64,000 bases of DNA from Streptomyces gelaticus (GCF_014649535.1 NZ_BMTF01000001.1:310407-374406), one strand, 5' to 3'. Positions 17,715-27,084 are shown, numbered from the stretch's first letter. The notes: generated from the letters alone by a model not told the origin. Numbers and translations are program-made.

Positions 17715-18722
17715 TCAGCGGTGCGGCCCCCGTCCGGGGGTGCGGGGTGCCGAGAGGCAGCGGCTGCGGGCGCGCAGGAAGACGTCCTCGGCGTCTCCCG
17801 GGCCCTTGCGGCCGCGCGTGCGGTACACCCATGGAACCGAGGTGAAGTACGGGCCGAGTTCCTCGAACACCGCTGCGGCCTCAGCGAATTGGAGGGCTCC
17901 CCACAGGGCGTGGGCCAGGTGGTTGAGATCGAGCAGGGAGTGCGAGACCGGTGCCGTACGGCGGAACCAGAGCTCCAGCGCACGGGCCGCGTCCCGTTCC
18001 GCGTCCTCGGTGACCCAGTGCAGGTCCAGGGCCTTCTCGTGGCCCTGCTCGCGGCGGTAGCGCTCGACCCGTACGTACAGGGGCAGTACGTGCAGCGCGG
18101 AGCCGTCCGGAGCCGAAGACGCCGCCCACTGCACGAAGTTGAACGCCTCGGAGAGGGATCCGCCGGCTTTTCGTGCATAGACGAACTGGAGCATCCGGTG
18201 ATAGGCCTCGCGATTGCACGGATCGCGTCTGTCGGCCTCGGCGAGCAGTCCCCACGGACCGGGGAAGAGCATCGGCCCCGGCGGGTGCAAGCGGTGCTCC
18301 TCCAGTTGCTGGCGCTCGTCCAGTTGGGACAGGGCCAGCAGGCAGACCCAGGGCACCGGGTCCGAGGGCGAGGCGTTCGCGGCCGTGCGGCAGGCCTGCC
18401 AGGCCTCCTGCCACAACTCCTGTGCCCGGTGATGGCCCTCGCGGTGGGCGCGCACCGCCCGCTCGACGACGACGCGCGCCTGCATCACCGTGGCCGCGAT
18501 GCTCCGGGGGTCCTCGGCCAGCCAGGCCTGCACGGCGTCCGAACCGGCGGCAACGGCCCCCAGCACCTGGGTGCGCTGGGTCCACAGGGTCCAGTCCGGT
18601 GTGCTCTCCAGCAGAGTCCGCATGGACATCCAGCGTCCGGTGCGCAGGTCCTGTAACGCGACCCGGAGGTCGTTGTCATGGCCGGCCGGGTGATAGACCG
18701 GCCGGAAATCACTGTTGGCCAT
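17715..18722 (-). CDS. conserved hypothetical protein, TPR-like
   Basis: 335 aa, soluble, rich in Trp, Leu and Arg. The sequence looks mostly alpha-helical, with segments such as PWVCLLALSQLDERQQLEEH and ALWGALQFAEAAAVFEELG that resemble degenerate tetratricopeptide repeats. I recognise no catalytic motif. Start ATG 18722 (MANSDFRPVYHPAGHD) is preferred over an in-frame upstream codon. It precedes the amino-acid permease on the same strand. Confidence 0.7.
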   Translation of the reverse strand: MANSDFRPVYHPAGHDNDLRVALQDLRTGRWMSMRTLLESTPDWTLWTQRTQVLGAVAAGSDAVQAWLAEDPRSIAATVMQARVVVERAVRAHREGHHRAQELWQEAWQACRTAANASPSDPVPWVCLLALSQLDERQQLEEHRLHPPGPMLFPGPWGLLAEADRRDPCNREAYHRMLQFVYARKAGGSLSEAFNFVQWAASSAPDGSALHVLPLYVRVERYRREQGHEKALDLHWVTEDAERDAARALELWFRRTAPVSHSLLDLNHLAHALWGALQFAEAAAVFEELGPYFTSVPWVYRTRGRKGPGDAEDVFLRARSRCLSAPRTPGRGPHR

Positions 18723-18804
18723 GAACTCGCCCTGCCCCCGTGTCACAGGCCGGCATGCGACAGTCGGAAGTTCTTCTCAGCACGGCACGCAACCCGGTGG
18801 TGAC

Positions 18805-18900
18805 ATGGAACCGGTGCAGATGCGGACGGCCGGGTATCCGGTGAGTCGGGGTTCGGGGCAGGGTTTCGGTCTCATCAATCCTCAAGGACGTGGGGGGTGA
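18805..18900 (+). other. possible tiny ORF (31 aa)
   Basis: The frame MEPVQMRTAGYPVSRG... ends in GLINPQGRGG at a TGA that overlaps the GTG of the next small frame by 4 bp. It has no clear ribosome-binding site. It may be a leader peptide, but chance is a fair explanation. Confidence 0.15.
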
Positions 18901-19031
18901 AGCAGCTGTTGAAAGACGAACTGCTCGAAAGCGTCCGGTTGTTGCTCGGCGGTGAGTGTAAGGCCAGTCACTCCGAACTCCGGACCGATTCGCGGATCTT
19001 ACTCAAGTCCGATGATTCACCCGGACGTTGA
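18897..19031 (+). CDS. possible small protein with a TTA codon
   Basis: 44 codons from GTG 18897 (MKQLLKDELLESVRLLLGG...) to TGA 19031, preceded by a GGACGTGGGGG purine stretch. Codon 35 (18999-19001) is TTA, the rare leucine codon read by bldA tRNA in streptomycetes. Third-position G+C is lower than in neighbouring genes. It could be a real small protein, a remnant, or chance; no family is recognised. Confidence 0.25.
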   Translation: MKQLLKDELLESVRLLLGGECKASHSELRTDSRILLKSDDSPGR

Positions 19032-19164
19032 AGGATGTACCGGTTGTTCCGGTCGTGTCCGAGGCGGCCCTTGACGTACGCGGTGGTCTGCACCACTCTG
19101 GGCGGCGAGTTCAGTGATCACGATTCCGTTCAAGCCGCAGAGCTTCCGCACCGCTGGAGAGTCG

Positions 19165-20598
19165 ATGACAGGCCCGGTACTCGCCGTGGACCAGGGTACG
19201 TCGGGGACGAAGGCGCTGGTGATCTGCCCCGAGCGCGGCGTGATCGGCTCCGCTTCCGTTCCGGTGAAGACCCGGCACGAAGCCGGGGGCGCGGTCGAGG
19301 CGGACCCCGCCGAACTGCTCGGCTCGGTTCTCGAAGCGGGCCGCCGAGCCCTGCGGGAAGCCGCCGAACCGGTTTCGGCGGTCGGCCTCGCCAACCAGGG
19401 CGAGACCGTGCTCGCCTGGGACCCGGACACCGGTCGGCCGCTCACCGATGCGATCGTCTGGCAGGACCGCCGCTCCTCCCCGATCTGCGCCGAACTCGCT
19501 CCGTACGACGAAGAGTTGAAACACCTCACCGGGCTTCCCCTCGATCCGTACTTCGCCGCGCCGAAGATGGCCTGGATCCGCCGGGAACTGACCCGCGAAG
19601 GCGTCGTCACCACCACCGACTCCTGGCTCGTGCACCAGCTGACCGGGGCCTTCGTCACGGACGCCGCGACGGCCGGACGTACCCAGCTGCTCGACCTGGA
19701 CCGGGCAGGCTGGTCACCGCGGGCCCTGGAGGTCTTCGGCCTGGGTGGCGAACGGCTGCCGGATGTTGTCGACTGCGACAGCACGGTCGGTACGACGACC
19801 GCCTTCGGCGGTGAACTCCCGCTGACCGGGCTGCTCGTGGACCAGCAGGCCGCCCTGCTCGCGCAGAACGCACTGGACCCCGGAAACGCCAAATGCACCT
19901 ACGGGACGGGCGCCTTCCTGCTCGCCCAGACCGGGCCCGCCCCGCGCCGCGGCTCCACCGGACTGGTCAGCTGCGTCGCCTGGCGGCTCGGCGGCCGTAC
20001 CAGCTACTGCCTCGACGGGCAGGTCTACACCGCGGCGTCCGCCGTCGACTGGCTGGCCGGCCTGGGAGTGATCTCCGGCGCGGCGGACCTCGACCCCGTC
20101 GGCGCGACCGTCCCCGATTCCGGAGGCGTCACCTTCGTACCGGCACTCGCCGGACTCGCCGCACCCTGGTGGCGCGGCGATCTGCGCGGATCGGTGACCG
20201 GTCTCGGCCTCGGCACCACCGCGGGCCATCTGGTGCGCGCGCTGTGCGAAGGCATCGCCGCACAGGTCGTCGAGCTCACCGAAGCCGCCGCGACCGACCT
20301 CGGCTCGCCGTTGACCGCGCTCCGCGTCGACGGCGGCCTGACCCGCTCGGCACTGCTCATGCAGACCCAGGCCGACCTGCTGCAACGGCCCGTCGAGGTG
20401 TCCGCCCTGCCCGATGTCACCGCGCTCGGCGTCGGAGCAGTCGCCCGGCTCGGCCTCGACGCGCGGCTCCCGCTCCGGCAGGCCGTGCCCGACTGGAAAC
20501 CCACCGCCGTGTACGAACCACGGATCGGCGCCGACGAGGCCGCCGAACGGCGCGCCGGATTCCGGACCGCCGTGCAGACCCTGCTGGACCAGGCCTGA
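19165..20598 (+). CDS. FGGY-family kinase, glycerol-kinase-like
   Basis: 477 aa, usual FGGY length. The first phosphate-binding loop is LAVDQGTSGTKALVI at the N-terminus, then VGLANQGETVLAWDPDTG and DAIVWQDRRSSP as in glycerol kinases. The second ATP motif is GTGAFLLAQTG, and LTALRVDGGLTRSALLMQTQADLL is the C-terminal FGGY signature. It should phosphorylate glycerol or another polyol or sugar. The start at ATG 19165 follows GGAGAG; an in-frame GTG lies 51 bp upstream. Two FAD oxidoreductases follow, consistent with a glycerol 3-phosphate pathway, but no glpF is adjacent. Confidence 0.85.
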   Translation: MTGPVLAVDQGTSGTKALVICPERGVIGSASVPVKTRHEAGGAVEADPAELLGSVLEAGRRALREAAEPVSAVGLANQGETVLAWDPDTGRPLTDAIVWQDRRSSPICAELAPYDEELKHLTGLPLDPYFAAPKMAWIRRELTREGVVTTTDSWLVHQLTGAFVTDAATAGRTQLLDLDRAGWSPRALEVFGLGGERLPDVVDCDSTVGTTTAFGGELPLTGLLVDQQAALLAQNALDPGNAKCTYGTGAFLLAQTGPAPRRGSTGLVSCVAWRLGGRTSYCLDGQVYTAASAVDWLAGLGVISGAADLDPVGATVPDSGGVTFVPALAGLAAPWWRGDLRGSVTGLGLGTTAGHLVRALCEGIAAQVVELTEAAATDLGSPLTALRVDGGLTRSALLMQTQADLLQRPVEVSALPDVTALGVGAVARLGLDARLPLRQAVPDWKPTAVYEPRIGADEAAERRAGFRTAVQTLLDQA

Positions 20599-20617
20599 GA
20601 CGTACGAGAGCCACACG

Positions 20618-22072
20618 ATGCACCCCACGATCACCACATCCGGCGCACTGACGGCCGTCGGCCTGTCCGGGACCCGGCCGGGCGACGGGACCGGCGCCCC
20701 GGTCTACGACGTGACCGTCGTCGGCGCGGGCGTCGTCGGCGCCGCCATCGCCCGCGAACTGGCCCGTTATCGGCTGCGCACCGCGCTCCTCGACGCCTCC
20801 GACGACATCGGCAACGGCACCTCGAAGGCCAACACCGCCATCCTGCACACCGGTTTCGACGCCGTACCCGGCTCGCTGGAAGCCCGGCTGGTACGTGAAG
20901 GGCAGCACAGACTCCGCGCCTATGCGGCCGAGACCGGAATCCCCGTCGAACGCGTCGGAGCCCTGCTCGTCGCCTGGGACGAAGAGCAACTGGCCGCACT
21001 CCCCGCCCTGCTGGCCAAGGCCGAACGGAACGAATACCACGCGGCACGCCTCCTGGACGCCGGTGAACTGCGCGCCCGTGAACCCCATTTGGGCCCCGGC
21101 GCCCTCGGCGCGCTCGAAATCCCCGACGAGAGCATCATCTGCCCCTGGACGACGCCGCTGGCCTACGCCACCCAGGCCGTGCGCGCCGGAGTCCATCTGC
21201 ACCTCAACTGCCGCGTGCGGCACATCGACAGCGGCGACGACGTCCACACCCTCACCACCACCCGGGGAACGCTGCACACCCGCCATCTCATCAACGCCGC
21301 CGGGCTGTACGCCGACGAACTCGACCGGGAACTCGGCCACGACGACTTCACCGTCACCCCGCGCCGCGGCCAGCTCATCGTCTTCGACAAGCTCGCCCGC
21401 GACCTCGTGGGCCACATCCTGCTCCCGGTGCCCACCGCCGCGGGCAAGGGCGTACTGGTCGCACCGACCGTCTTCGGCAATGTGCTGCTCGGCCCCACCG
21501 CCGAGGACCTCGACGACAAGACCGCCACCGGATCGACCGCCGACGCGATCGCCCTGCTGCGCGAGAAGGGCCGTCGCATCCTGCCGGAACTGCTCGACGA
21601 GGAAGTCACCGCCGTCTACGCCGGACTGCGCGCCGCGACCGGCCAGGAGGACTACCGCATCCGGTCCCGGCCCGAGAAGCGGTACGTCGCCGTCGGCGGC
21701 ATCCGCTCCACCGGGCTCACCGCCTCCATGGCCATCGCCGCCCATGTCACGGAACTGCTCGGCGACTCGGGCCTCGACCTCGGCACACCGTCCGAACTGC
21801 CGCCCGTCACCATGCCCAACCTCGGCGAGGCCTTCCCGCGCCCGCGCCCGTACCAGGACGCCGGACGCATCGCGGCGGACCCCGCATACGGCACGCTGGT
21901 CTGCCACTGCGAACGGGTCTCCGCCGGCGAGATCAGGGACGCCCTGGCCGGTACGGTGCCGCCGCACTCCCCGGACGGCCTGCGGCGCAGGACGAGAGCC
22001 GGGAACGGCAGGTGCCAGGGCTTCTACTGCGGGGCCGCGGTCCGCGCGCTGTTCGAGGAGGCCCGCTCATGA
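20618..22072 (+). CDS. GlpA-like FAD-dependent oxidoreductase with [2Fe-2S] domain
   Basis: 484 aa. An N-terminal FAD-binding GxGxxG motif (VTVVGAGVVGAAIARELAR) and a DAO-type fold (LNCRVRHIDSG, YVAVGGIRSTGLTASMAIA) are followed by a C-terminal BFD-like domain. That domain carries four cysteines in CHCERVSAGEIRDAL and GRCQGFYCG that would bind a [2Fe-2S] cluster. The architecture is that of GlpA, the anaerobic glycerol-3-phosphate dehydrogenase A subunit, and its paralogues. It starts 19 bp after the kinase and overlaps the next gene by 4 bp (ATGA). Confidence 0.85.
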   Translation: MHPTITTSGALTAVGLSGTRPGDGTGAPVYDVTVVGAGVVGAAIARELARYRLRTALLDASDDIGNGTSKANTAILHTGFDAVPGSLEARLVREGQHRLRAYAAETGIPVERVGALLVAWDEEQLAALPALLAKAERNEYHAARLLDAGELRAREPHLGPGALGALEIPDESIICPWTTPLAYATQAVRAGVHLHLNCRVRHIDSGDDVHTLTTTRGTLHTRHLINAAGLYADELDRELGHDDFTVTPRRGQLIVFDKLARDLVGHILLPVPTAAGKGVLVAPTVFGNVLLGPTAEDLDDKTATGSTADAIALLREKGRRILPELLDEEVTAVYAGLRAATGQEDYRIRSRPEKRYVAVGGIRSTGLTASMAIAAHVTELLGDSGLDLGTPSELPPVTMPNLGEAFPRPRPYQDAGRIAADPAYGTLVCHCERVSAGEIRDALAGTVPPHSPDGLRRRTRAGNGRCQGFYCGAAVRALFEEARS

Positions 22073-23301
22073 CCCGCCGCGAGCGCACCGTCGACGTGCT
22101 GATCGTCGGGGGCGGCCCGGCCGGCCTCGGCGCCGGGGCCGAACTCGCCGCGTCCGGGGCGGGCCGGGTCGAGATCCTGGAACGCGAACAGACCGCGGGC
22201 GGCATTCCCCGCCACTGTCATCACGGCGGATTCGGCGGCCGTGCCATCGGGGGAGGGACGACCGGACCCGCGTACGCCCGCGGCTGCGTGGCCGCCGCCG
22301 TGCGCGCCGGAGCCACCCTGCGCACCGGCGTCACCGTCACCGGCTGGGCCGGAGGGCTGACCGTGGACACCACCGCGCCCACCGGCCTCGAACGGATCAC
22401 TGCCCGCGCGGTCGTCCTCGCCACCGGCGCCCGCGAACGCCCCCGCAGCGCACGCCTGGTCCCCGGCAGCCGCCCACCCGGCGTCTACACCACCGGCGAA
22501 CTCCAGCAGGCCGTCCACCTGTACCGGCAGCGGATCGGCAGCCGTGCGGTCGTCATCGGCAACGAACCCGTCAGCCGTGCCGCGGCCGACACCCTGCGCG
22601 TCGCCGGCCTGGACGTCGTCGCCATGGTCACCGACCAGCCGGTTCCCCGGCTCACGGCCCTGACCCGGCCCGGCGACCGCACCCCGGTCCTCGGCCGCAC
22701 CACCGTCGCCGCGCTGACCGGCCGGGAACGGCTCACCGGCGTCCGGGTACGCCACCACGACGGCCGGACCGCGACCCTGCGCTGCGACACCGTCGTGTTC
22801 ACCGGCGACTGGATCCCCGACCACGAACTGGCCCGCCGCGGCGGCGTCCTTCTCGACCGCGGCACCCGCGGCCCCGCGTACGACGCCGACCACCGCACGA
22901 CCGGGACCGGAGTCTTCGCCGTCGGCAATCTGCTGCACGGCGTGGAGAGCGCGGGCGTCGCGCTCGCCGAAGGCCGGGCCGTCGCCGCACCCGTACTGCA
23001 TCACCTGGCAACGGGGTCCTGGCCCATCGGGCGGCCGGCCATCGCGGTCGAATCCCCCCTGCGGTGGATCGCACCCAACCTCATCGGCCCCGACGGCGGC
23101 CTCCCGCTCGGTGGCCGTTTCACCCTGCGCACCGACCGGAGGCTCCTCTCGCCGCTGCTCCTCGTCCGACAGGACGGCCGGGAGCTCCACCGGCAGCGAC
23201 TGCTGCTGCCCGCGGTGCCGGGCCACGCGTTCCATCTGCGCGCCGGCTGGGTGGACCGGGTCGATCCACGCGGCGGGACCGTACGGGTCACGGTGAGCTG
23301 A
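22069..23301 (+). CDS. FAD/NAD(P)-binding oxidoreductase
   Basis: 410 aa. The FAD motif is VDVLIVGGGPAGLGAGAELA, a second dinucleotide segment is SRAVVIGNEPVSRAAADTLR, and the C-terminal FAD-ribityl motif is TGTGVFAVGNLLHGVESAGVALAEG. This resembles the NAD(FAD)-dependent dehydrogenase encoded beside GlpA-like proteins, and the HcnB/OoxA family. The last ~100 residues form an extra beta-rich tail (RWIAPNLIGPDGGL...VDRVDPRGG). Neighbouring DUF1667 proteins normally seen in such operons are absent, and this tail may substitute. It is coupled to the preceding gene. Confidence 0.82.
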   Translation: MTRRERTVDVLIVGGGPAGLGAGAELAASGAGRVEILEREQTAGGIPRHCHHGGFGGRAIGGGTTGPAYARGCVAAAVRAGATLRTGVTVTGWAGGLTVDTTAPTGLERITARAVVLATGARERPRSARLVPGSRPPGVYTTGELQQAVHLYRQRIGSRAVVIGNEPVSRAAADTLRVAGLDVVAMVTDQPVPRLTALTRPGDRTPVLGRTTVAALTGRERLTGVRVRHHDGRTATLRCDTVVFTGDWIPDHELARRGGVLLDRGTRGPAYDADHRTTGTGVFAVGNLLHGVESAGVALAEGRAVAAPVLHHLATGSWPIGRPAIAVESPLRWIAPNLIGPDGGLPLGGRFTLRTDRRLLSPLLLVRQDGRELHRQRLLLPAVPGHAFHLRAGWVDRVDPRGGTVRVTVS

Positions 23302-23308
23302 CCGTACG

Positions 23309-23680
23309 TCAGGGAATGAGCAGCCAGTCCGATCCGATCGCCGCGACCAGGCCGAAGGCCAGCAGCCAACTGCCGAGCCGGGTACGGCCGTTGCGGCTGA
23401 GCTCGATCACGATCCCGCACAGGATGAGCGCGAGCCCGTACACCCCGACCACCAGGACGGAGGACCGGCTGGCGATCCGCAGCGCGAGGACCACCGCCAT
23501 CGCCGCCATGCCGACCGACGAGAGGACCACGCGCAGCCGTCTCGCCTGGCGCGGTGTCAGCTTCCGGGCCCCGGCAGCACCGTCGGCCGCCTCGGAGTCC
23601 GTCCCCGCCACGGCCTCGGGGCCGGCCTCCGGGACGGGTATCGGGGTGTCCACGGCCTGGTCCTGGTCAGAAGTGCTCAT
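23309..23680 (-). CDS. small DUF3017-like membrane protein
   Basis: 123 aa. An acidic, Ala/Pro-rich N-terminus (~40 residues) is followed by three hydrophobic segments (VVLSSVGMAAMAVVLALRI, SVLVVGVYGLALILCGIVI, LGSWLLAFGLVAAIGSDWLL). The family assignment is tentative; actinobacterial proteins of this topology are uncharacterised. ATG 23680 starts MSTSDQDQAVDTPIP. It converges on the oxidoreductase operon with only 7 bp between stop codons. Confidence 0.62.
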   Translation of the reverse strand: MSTSDQDQAVDTPIPVPEAGPEAVAGTDSEAADGAAGARKLTPRQARRLRVVLSSVGMAAMAVVLALRIASRSSVLVVGVYGLALILCGIVIELSRNGRTRLGSWLLAFGLVAAIGSDWLLIP

Positions 23681-23813
23681 GACGCGCGATCGTAATGGCT
23701 GCGGACCGCCCTGTTCACCGCTCCGGGTGATGGGCGGCGAATGTGGCGCGGGTCCGACGCGTGCCCGGCCACATCCCGACCCCCGCACCGGACCGCCCGG
23801 GGACCGGTCCGGG

Positions 23814-24350
23814 TCACGGACCCGGGGGCCGCAGACACGGTGCCTCGGCGGCCGCGTCGACGGGCTCGGCCCCTGCCGTCCGTCCACCGGCCGCAACCCT
23901 GGCGTCCGCGGCCTGCCCCGCCGCCACCCGTCCGGCCAGCTCCTCGGCCCAGCCGATCAGTCCGTCGACGCCGATCCCGTACGGCCGCAGACCGGCGGAG
24001 GCGGCGAGCGCCGCCGCGCCGCGCCGCAACAGCCGCGCCCCGCCCGTCGCGTTGCCCCGGGCCGCGTGGGTCAGCCCCACGGCCAGCTGCGCGAGCCCGC
24101 GCCACAACTCCCGCTCCGCCACCGGCCCGGACTTCCACGCGTCCTCGAACACCTCGTGCGCGTGGAACGGCATCCCTGCATCCAGCAGCCGCTGCGCCTC
24201 CCGCACGGTCTCCTCGGGGGTGCGGACCACCCCCTCCGGCTGGCGCTCGACCCCCGGAGCCCCGTACGGCAGGGGACGCCCCAGCCCGTCACGCGGGCGT
24301 GCGTTGCGTGCCCTGCCCTCGGTGTCGCGGTCCCTGCGCGTCTCGTCCAC
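23814..24350 (-). CDS. DUF309 domain protein
   Basis: 178 aa. The helical DUF309 core is clear: EAQRLLDAGMPFHAHEVFEDAWK, ELWRGLAQLAVGLTHAARGN and GARLLRRGAAAL. Family members are small cytoplasmic proteins of unknown function. The GTG at 24350 has a poor ribosome-binding site, but the conserved Arg-rich N-terminal leader (GRARNARPRDGLGRPLPYG) supports it. It is divergent from the LAL-like ATPase. Confidence 0.78.
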   Translation of the reverse strand: MDETRRDRDTEGRARNARPRDGLGRPLPYGAPGVERQPEGVVRTPEETVREAQRLLDAGMPFHAHEVFEDAWKSGPVAERELWRGLAQLAVGLTHAARGNATGGARLLRRGAAALAASAGLRPYGIGVDGLIGWAEELAGRVAAGQAADARVAAGGRTAGAEPVDAAAEAPCLRPPGP

Positions 24351-24457
24351 TCCACGATTGTGCCCCGCACCTGCGGTGAACTGTCCGAAGCACTGTCCGT
24401 GGACCCCTGGACACGACTAGTGTCGAAGCCATCCGCACCACCCTGGGGAGGGTAGGC

Positions 24458-27034
24458 ATGAAGCCGTCCCGGCCGCTGTACGAGCGCGAACCGGAACTCG
24501 CTGCCGCCACACAAGCCGTGGACGCCCTTTGCGGCGCCCAGGCCGTCGGCGGGCTGCTGATCTTCAGCGGCGAGGCAGGCATCGGCAAGACAGCACTGCT
24601 CGGCGAGATCCAGTCGATCGCCGCCGACCGCTGCACGATCTGGTCCGCACGGGGCGGCGAGACGGTCACATCGGTGCCGTTCCACGTCGTACGCCAGCTG
24701 CTGCAGCCCGCGCTCGACCGATTCCCGCCCGACGAGGTGCGGGCCCTGTTCGGGTCCTGGTACGAGATCGCCGCGCCGGCCCTCGGGCTGGCCGAACCGA
24801 CGGGCCCGCAGCCGGACCCGCAAGGTGTGCGCGACGGTCTCGACTTCGTCGTCGCCCGGATCGCGTCCCGGCTGAGCCACCGTCCGCTGCTGCTCATCAT
24901 CGACGACGCGCACTGGGCGGACGGCGAATCCCTGGCCTGGCTCGCCTCGTTCACCGCCCGCCTCGGCGAACTCCCCGTCCTGGTCGTGCAGGCGCACCGC
25001 CCGGAGGAACTGGCCGCGCGCCAGAAGGAGAGCGGGCCGGGCAGCGCCCACCCGTCCCAGGTCCGGGTCGCGCTGCGCGCACTCACCCCGGACGCCACCG
25101 CCGAACTGGTCCGCGCGGCCCTCGGCGAACACGCCGACGACCCGTTCTGCCGCGAGGTGTGGGCCGTCACCGGCGGCAACCCCTACGAGGCGGTCGAGCT
25201 CGTCGCCAAGGTGCAGGACCGCGAGCTGGCGCCGCTGGAGGAGTCGGCCGGGCTGCTGCGCGAACTCGGCGCCTCGGCGCGCGGCAGCGGCCTCGTCGCC
25301 CGCCTCGAACGGCTCGGCACCAACGCCACCCGCTTCGCCTGGGCCGCCGCCGTCCTCGGTACGGACATCTCCCAGGACCTCGCGGCCACACTGGCCGGAA
25401 TGAGCCCGGCCGAGGCCGCCGACTGTACGGCACGGTTGCGCGAAGCCCGCATCGTCACCGGCTTCGACCCGCTGGAATTCGTCCACCCGCTCATCGCGAG
25501 CGCGGTCTACCGGTCCATCCCGCCGGCCACCCGCACGGCGATGCACGGCCGGGCGGCCTGGGCGATCACCCGCGCCGGACTCGGCCCCGCCGCGGCCTCC
25601 CGGCACCTGCTCGAAGTGCACCCGGACGACGACCAGGAACTGGTCGAGCAGCTCCGCGAGGCGGCCAAACAGCACCTCGCCGTCGGTGCCCCGGAGGCCG
25701 CCCGCCGCTGCCTCGAGCGCGCCCTGCAGGAACCACCGCGCCAGCGCGTGAAGGCCACCCTGCTGTACGAACTGGGCTGCGCCACCCTGCTCAGCTCCCC
25801 GGCGACCACCGTCCAGCATCTGCGCGACGCCCTCGACATGCCCGGACTCGACGGCGACCAGCGGGTCGACGCCACCTACCGGCTCGCGGCCGCGCATTCA
25901 CACAACAACCAGCTCAAGGAAGCGGCGAGCGCCCTCGCCGCGGAGGTCGCACGCACCGCTCCCGGCCCCGGCCTGATGCGGCTCCAGGCCGCCCACTTCC
26001 TCTGGGAGGGCATGCAGGCCGGCGAGGAGGACGGCCCGGGGCGCTCAGCCCGCCTCGCACGGAACGCCGACCATCTGCACGGCCGTGACAACGCCGAGCG
26101 CGCCCTGCTCACGCTCCGCGCCTTCGACGCCATGCTGCGCGGCGAGAACTCCCAGCTCGTCGTCGACCTCTGCGAACGAGCCCTGGTCGACGGCCACCCC
26201 GCCCGGGGGCTCGGCTGGACCGATACGGAGTGGGGCTTCGAGCTGCCGACCCTCGTCGGCATCACCTACGCCTTCACCGACCAGCTCGACCGGGCCGAGG
26301 AACTCTTCGGCGAGGCCGTCCGTGCCTTCGAGATCTCCGGCTGGAGCGGCGCGCACCTCGCGTTCGCGCACACCCTGCTCGGACTGGTGCACCGCCGTCG
26401 CGGCCGGCTGGCCGAGGCCGAGGGCTTCCTGCGCGAAGGGCTGCGCCTCGCCGACCGGGTCGGCAGCGGACGTGTCACCGAGGCCCGCGAGATCGCCGAC
26501 CGCTACGCCTTCGGCGCGCCCTACCCCAGCGCGATGGTGCTGCCCGACGGCCCGTGCGTACGCGGCCGACTGCTCCTGGCCGAAGGCCGTACGAAGGAAG
26601 CGATCGCCGAACTCGAAGCGGCGGGCCAGTCCCTCGAACCCCGCGGCAGGTTCAACGGGGTGTGGGCTCCCTGGGCCGGGGACCTCGCCCGCGCCCTGGC
26701 CGAGGAGGACCCGGCCCGCGCCGAACAACTCGCCATCTCCGCCCGGGTGCACGCCGAGCGCCTCGGTACGGACACCGCGATCGGCGAGGCCCTGCGGTGC
26801 GTCTCCCTCTTCGCCGCTCCCGAGGACGCCGTCCACCTGCTGGCCGAGTCGGTCCGCCACCTGGAGGCGTCCCCGTCCGCGTACGAACACGCGCTGGCCC
26901 TCGTCGACTACGGCATCGCGATCGGCTCCCCGCGCGAACTCGCCAGGGCACACAAACTGGCCACCGCATGCGGTGCGGAATCCCTGGCGAACCGCGCCCA
27001 CCAGGCACGGGCGTCGATCCGGGCCTCGGAGTGA
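24458..27034 (+). CDS. LAL-type AAA ATPase lacking a LuxR DNA-binding domain
   Basis: 858 aa. Walker A GEAGIGKT spans residues 38-45 and Walker B LLLIIDDAHWAD follows near 150. A long helical TPR-like region runs from ~380 to the end. The layout is that of LuxR-family LAL regulators, but these normally end in a ~65-residue LuxR helix-turn-helix. Here the protein stops after KLATACGAESLANRAHQARASI with no such domain. It is therefore a STAND-type ATPase that may act through a partner, or a truncated regulator. ATG 24458 follows GGGGAGG. The gene is monocistronic, ending 50 bp before tRNA-Pro. Confidence 0.8.
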   Translation: MKPSRPLYEREPELAAATQAVDALCGAQAVGGLLIFSGEAGIGKTALLGEIQSIAADRCTIWSARGGETVTSVPFHVVRQLLQPALDRFPPDEVRALFGSWYEIAAPALGLAEPTGPQPDPQGVRDGLDFVVARIASRLSHRPLLLIIDDAHWADGESLAWLASFTARLGELPVLVVQAHRPEELAARQKESGPGSAHPSQVRVALRALTPDATAELVRAALGEHADDPFCREVWAVTGGNPYEAVELVAKVQDRELAPLEESAGLLRELGASARGSGLVARLERLGTNATRFAWAAAVLGTDISQDLAATLAGMSPAEAADCTARLREARIVTGFDPLEFVHPLIASAVYRSIPPATRTAMHGRAAWAITRAGLGPAAASRHLLEVHPDDDQELVEQLREAAKQHLAVGAPEAARRCLERALQEPPRQRVKATLLYELGCATLLSSPATTVQHLRDALDMPGLDGDQRVDATYRLAAAHSHNNQLKEAASALAAEVARTAPGPGLMRLQAAHFLWEGMQAGEEDGPGRSARLARNADHLHGRDNAERALLTLRAFDAMLRGENSQLVVDLCERALVDGHPARGLGWTDTEWGFELPTLVGITYAFTDQLDRAEELFGEAVRAFEISGWSGAHLAFAHTLLGLVHRRRGRLAEAEGFLREGLRLADRVGSGRVTEAREIADRYAFGAPYPSAMVLPDGPCVRGRLLLAEGRTKEAIAELEAAGQSLEPRGRFNGVWAPWAGDLARALAEEDPARAEQLAISARVHAERLGTDTAIGEALRCVSLFAAPEDAVHLLAESVRHLEASPSAYEHALALVDYGIAIGSPRELARAHKLATACGAESLANRAHQARASIRASE

Positions 27035-27084
27035 GGTAATGTTTGTCCCGCGAAGCCGCCCGGCAACACCGGGAGGAAGCGCAT

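Noticed and set aside
20895-24455. An 1186-codon plus frame across the FAD oxidoreductases
   Set aside because: Consists of Ser/Arg/Pro-rich sequence in another frame of genes with clear FAD motifs.
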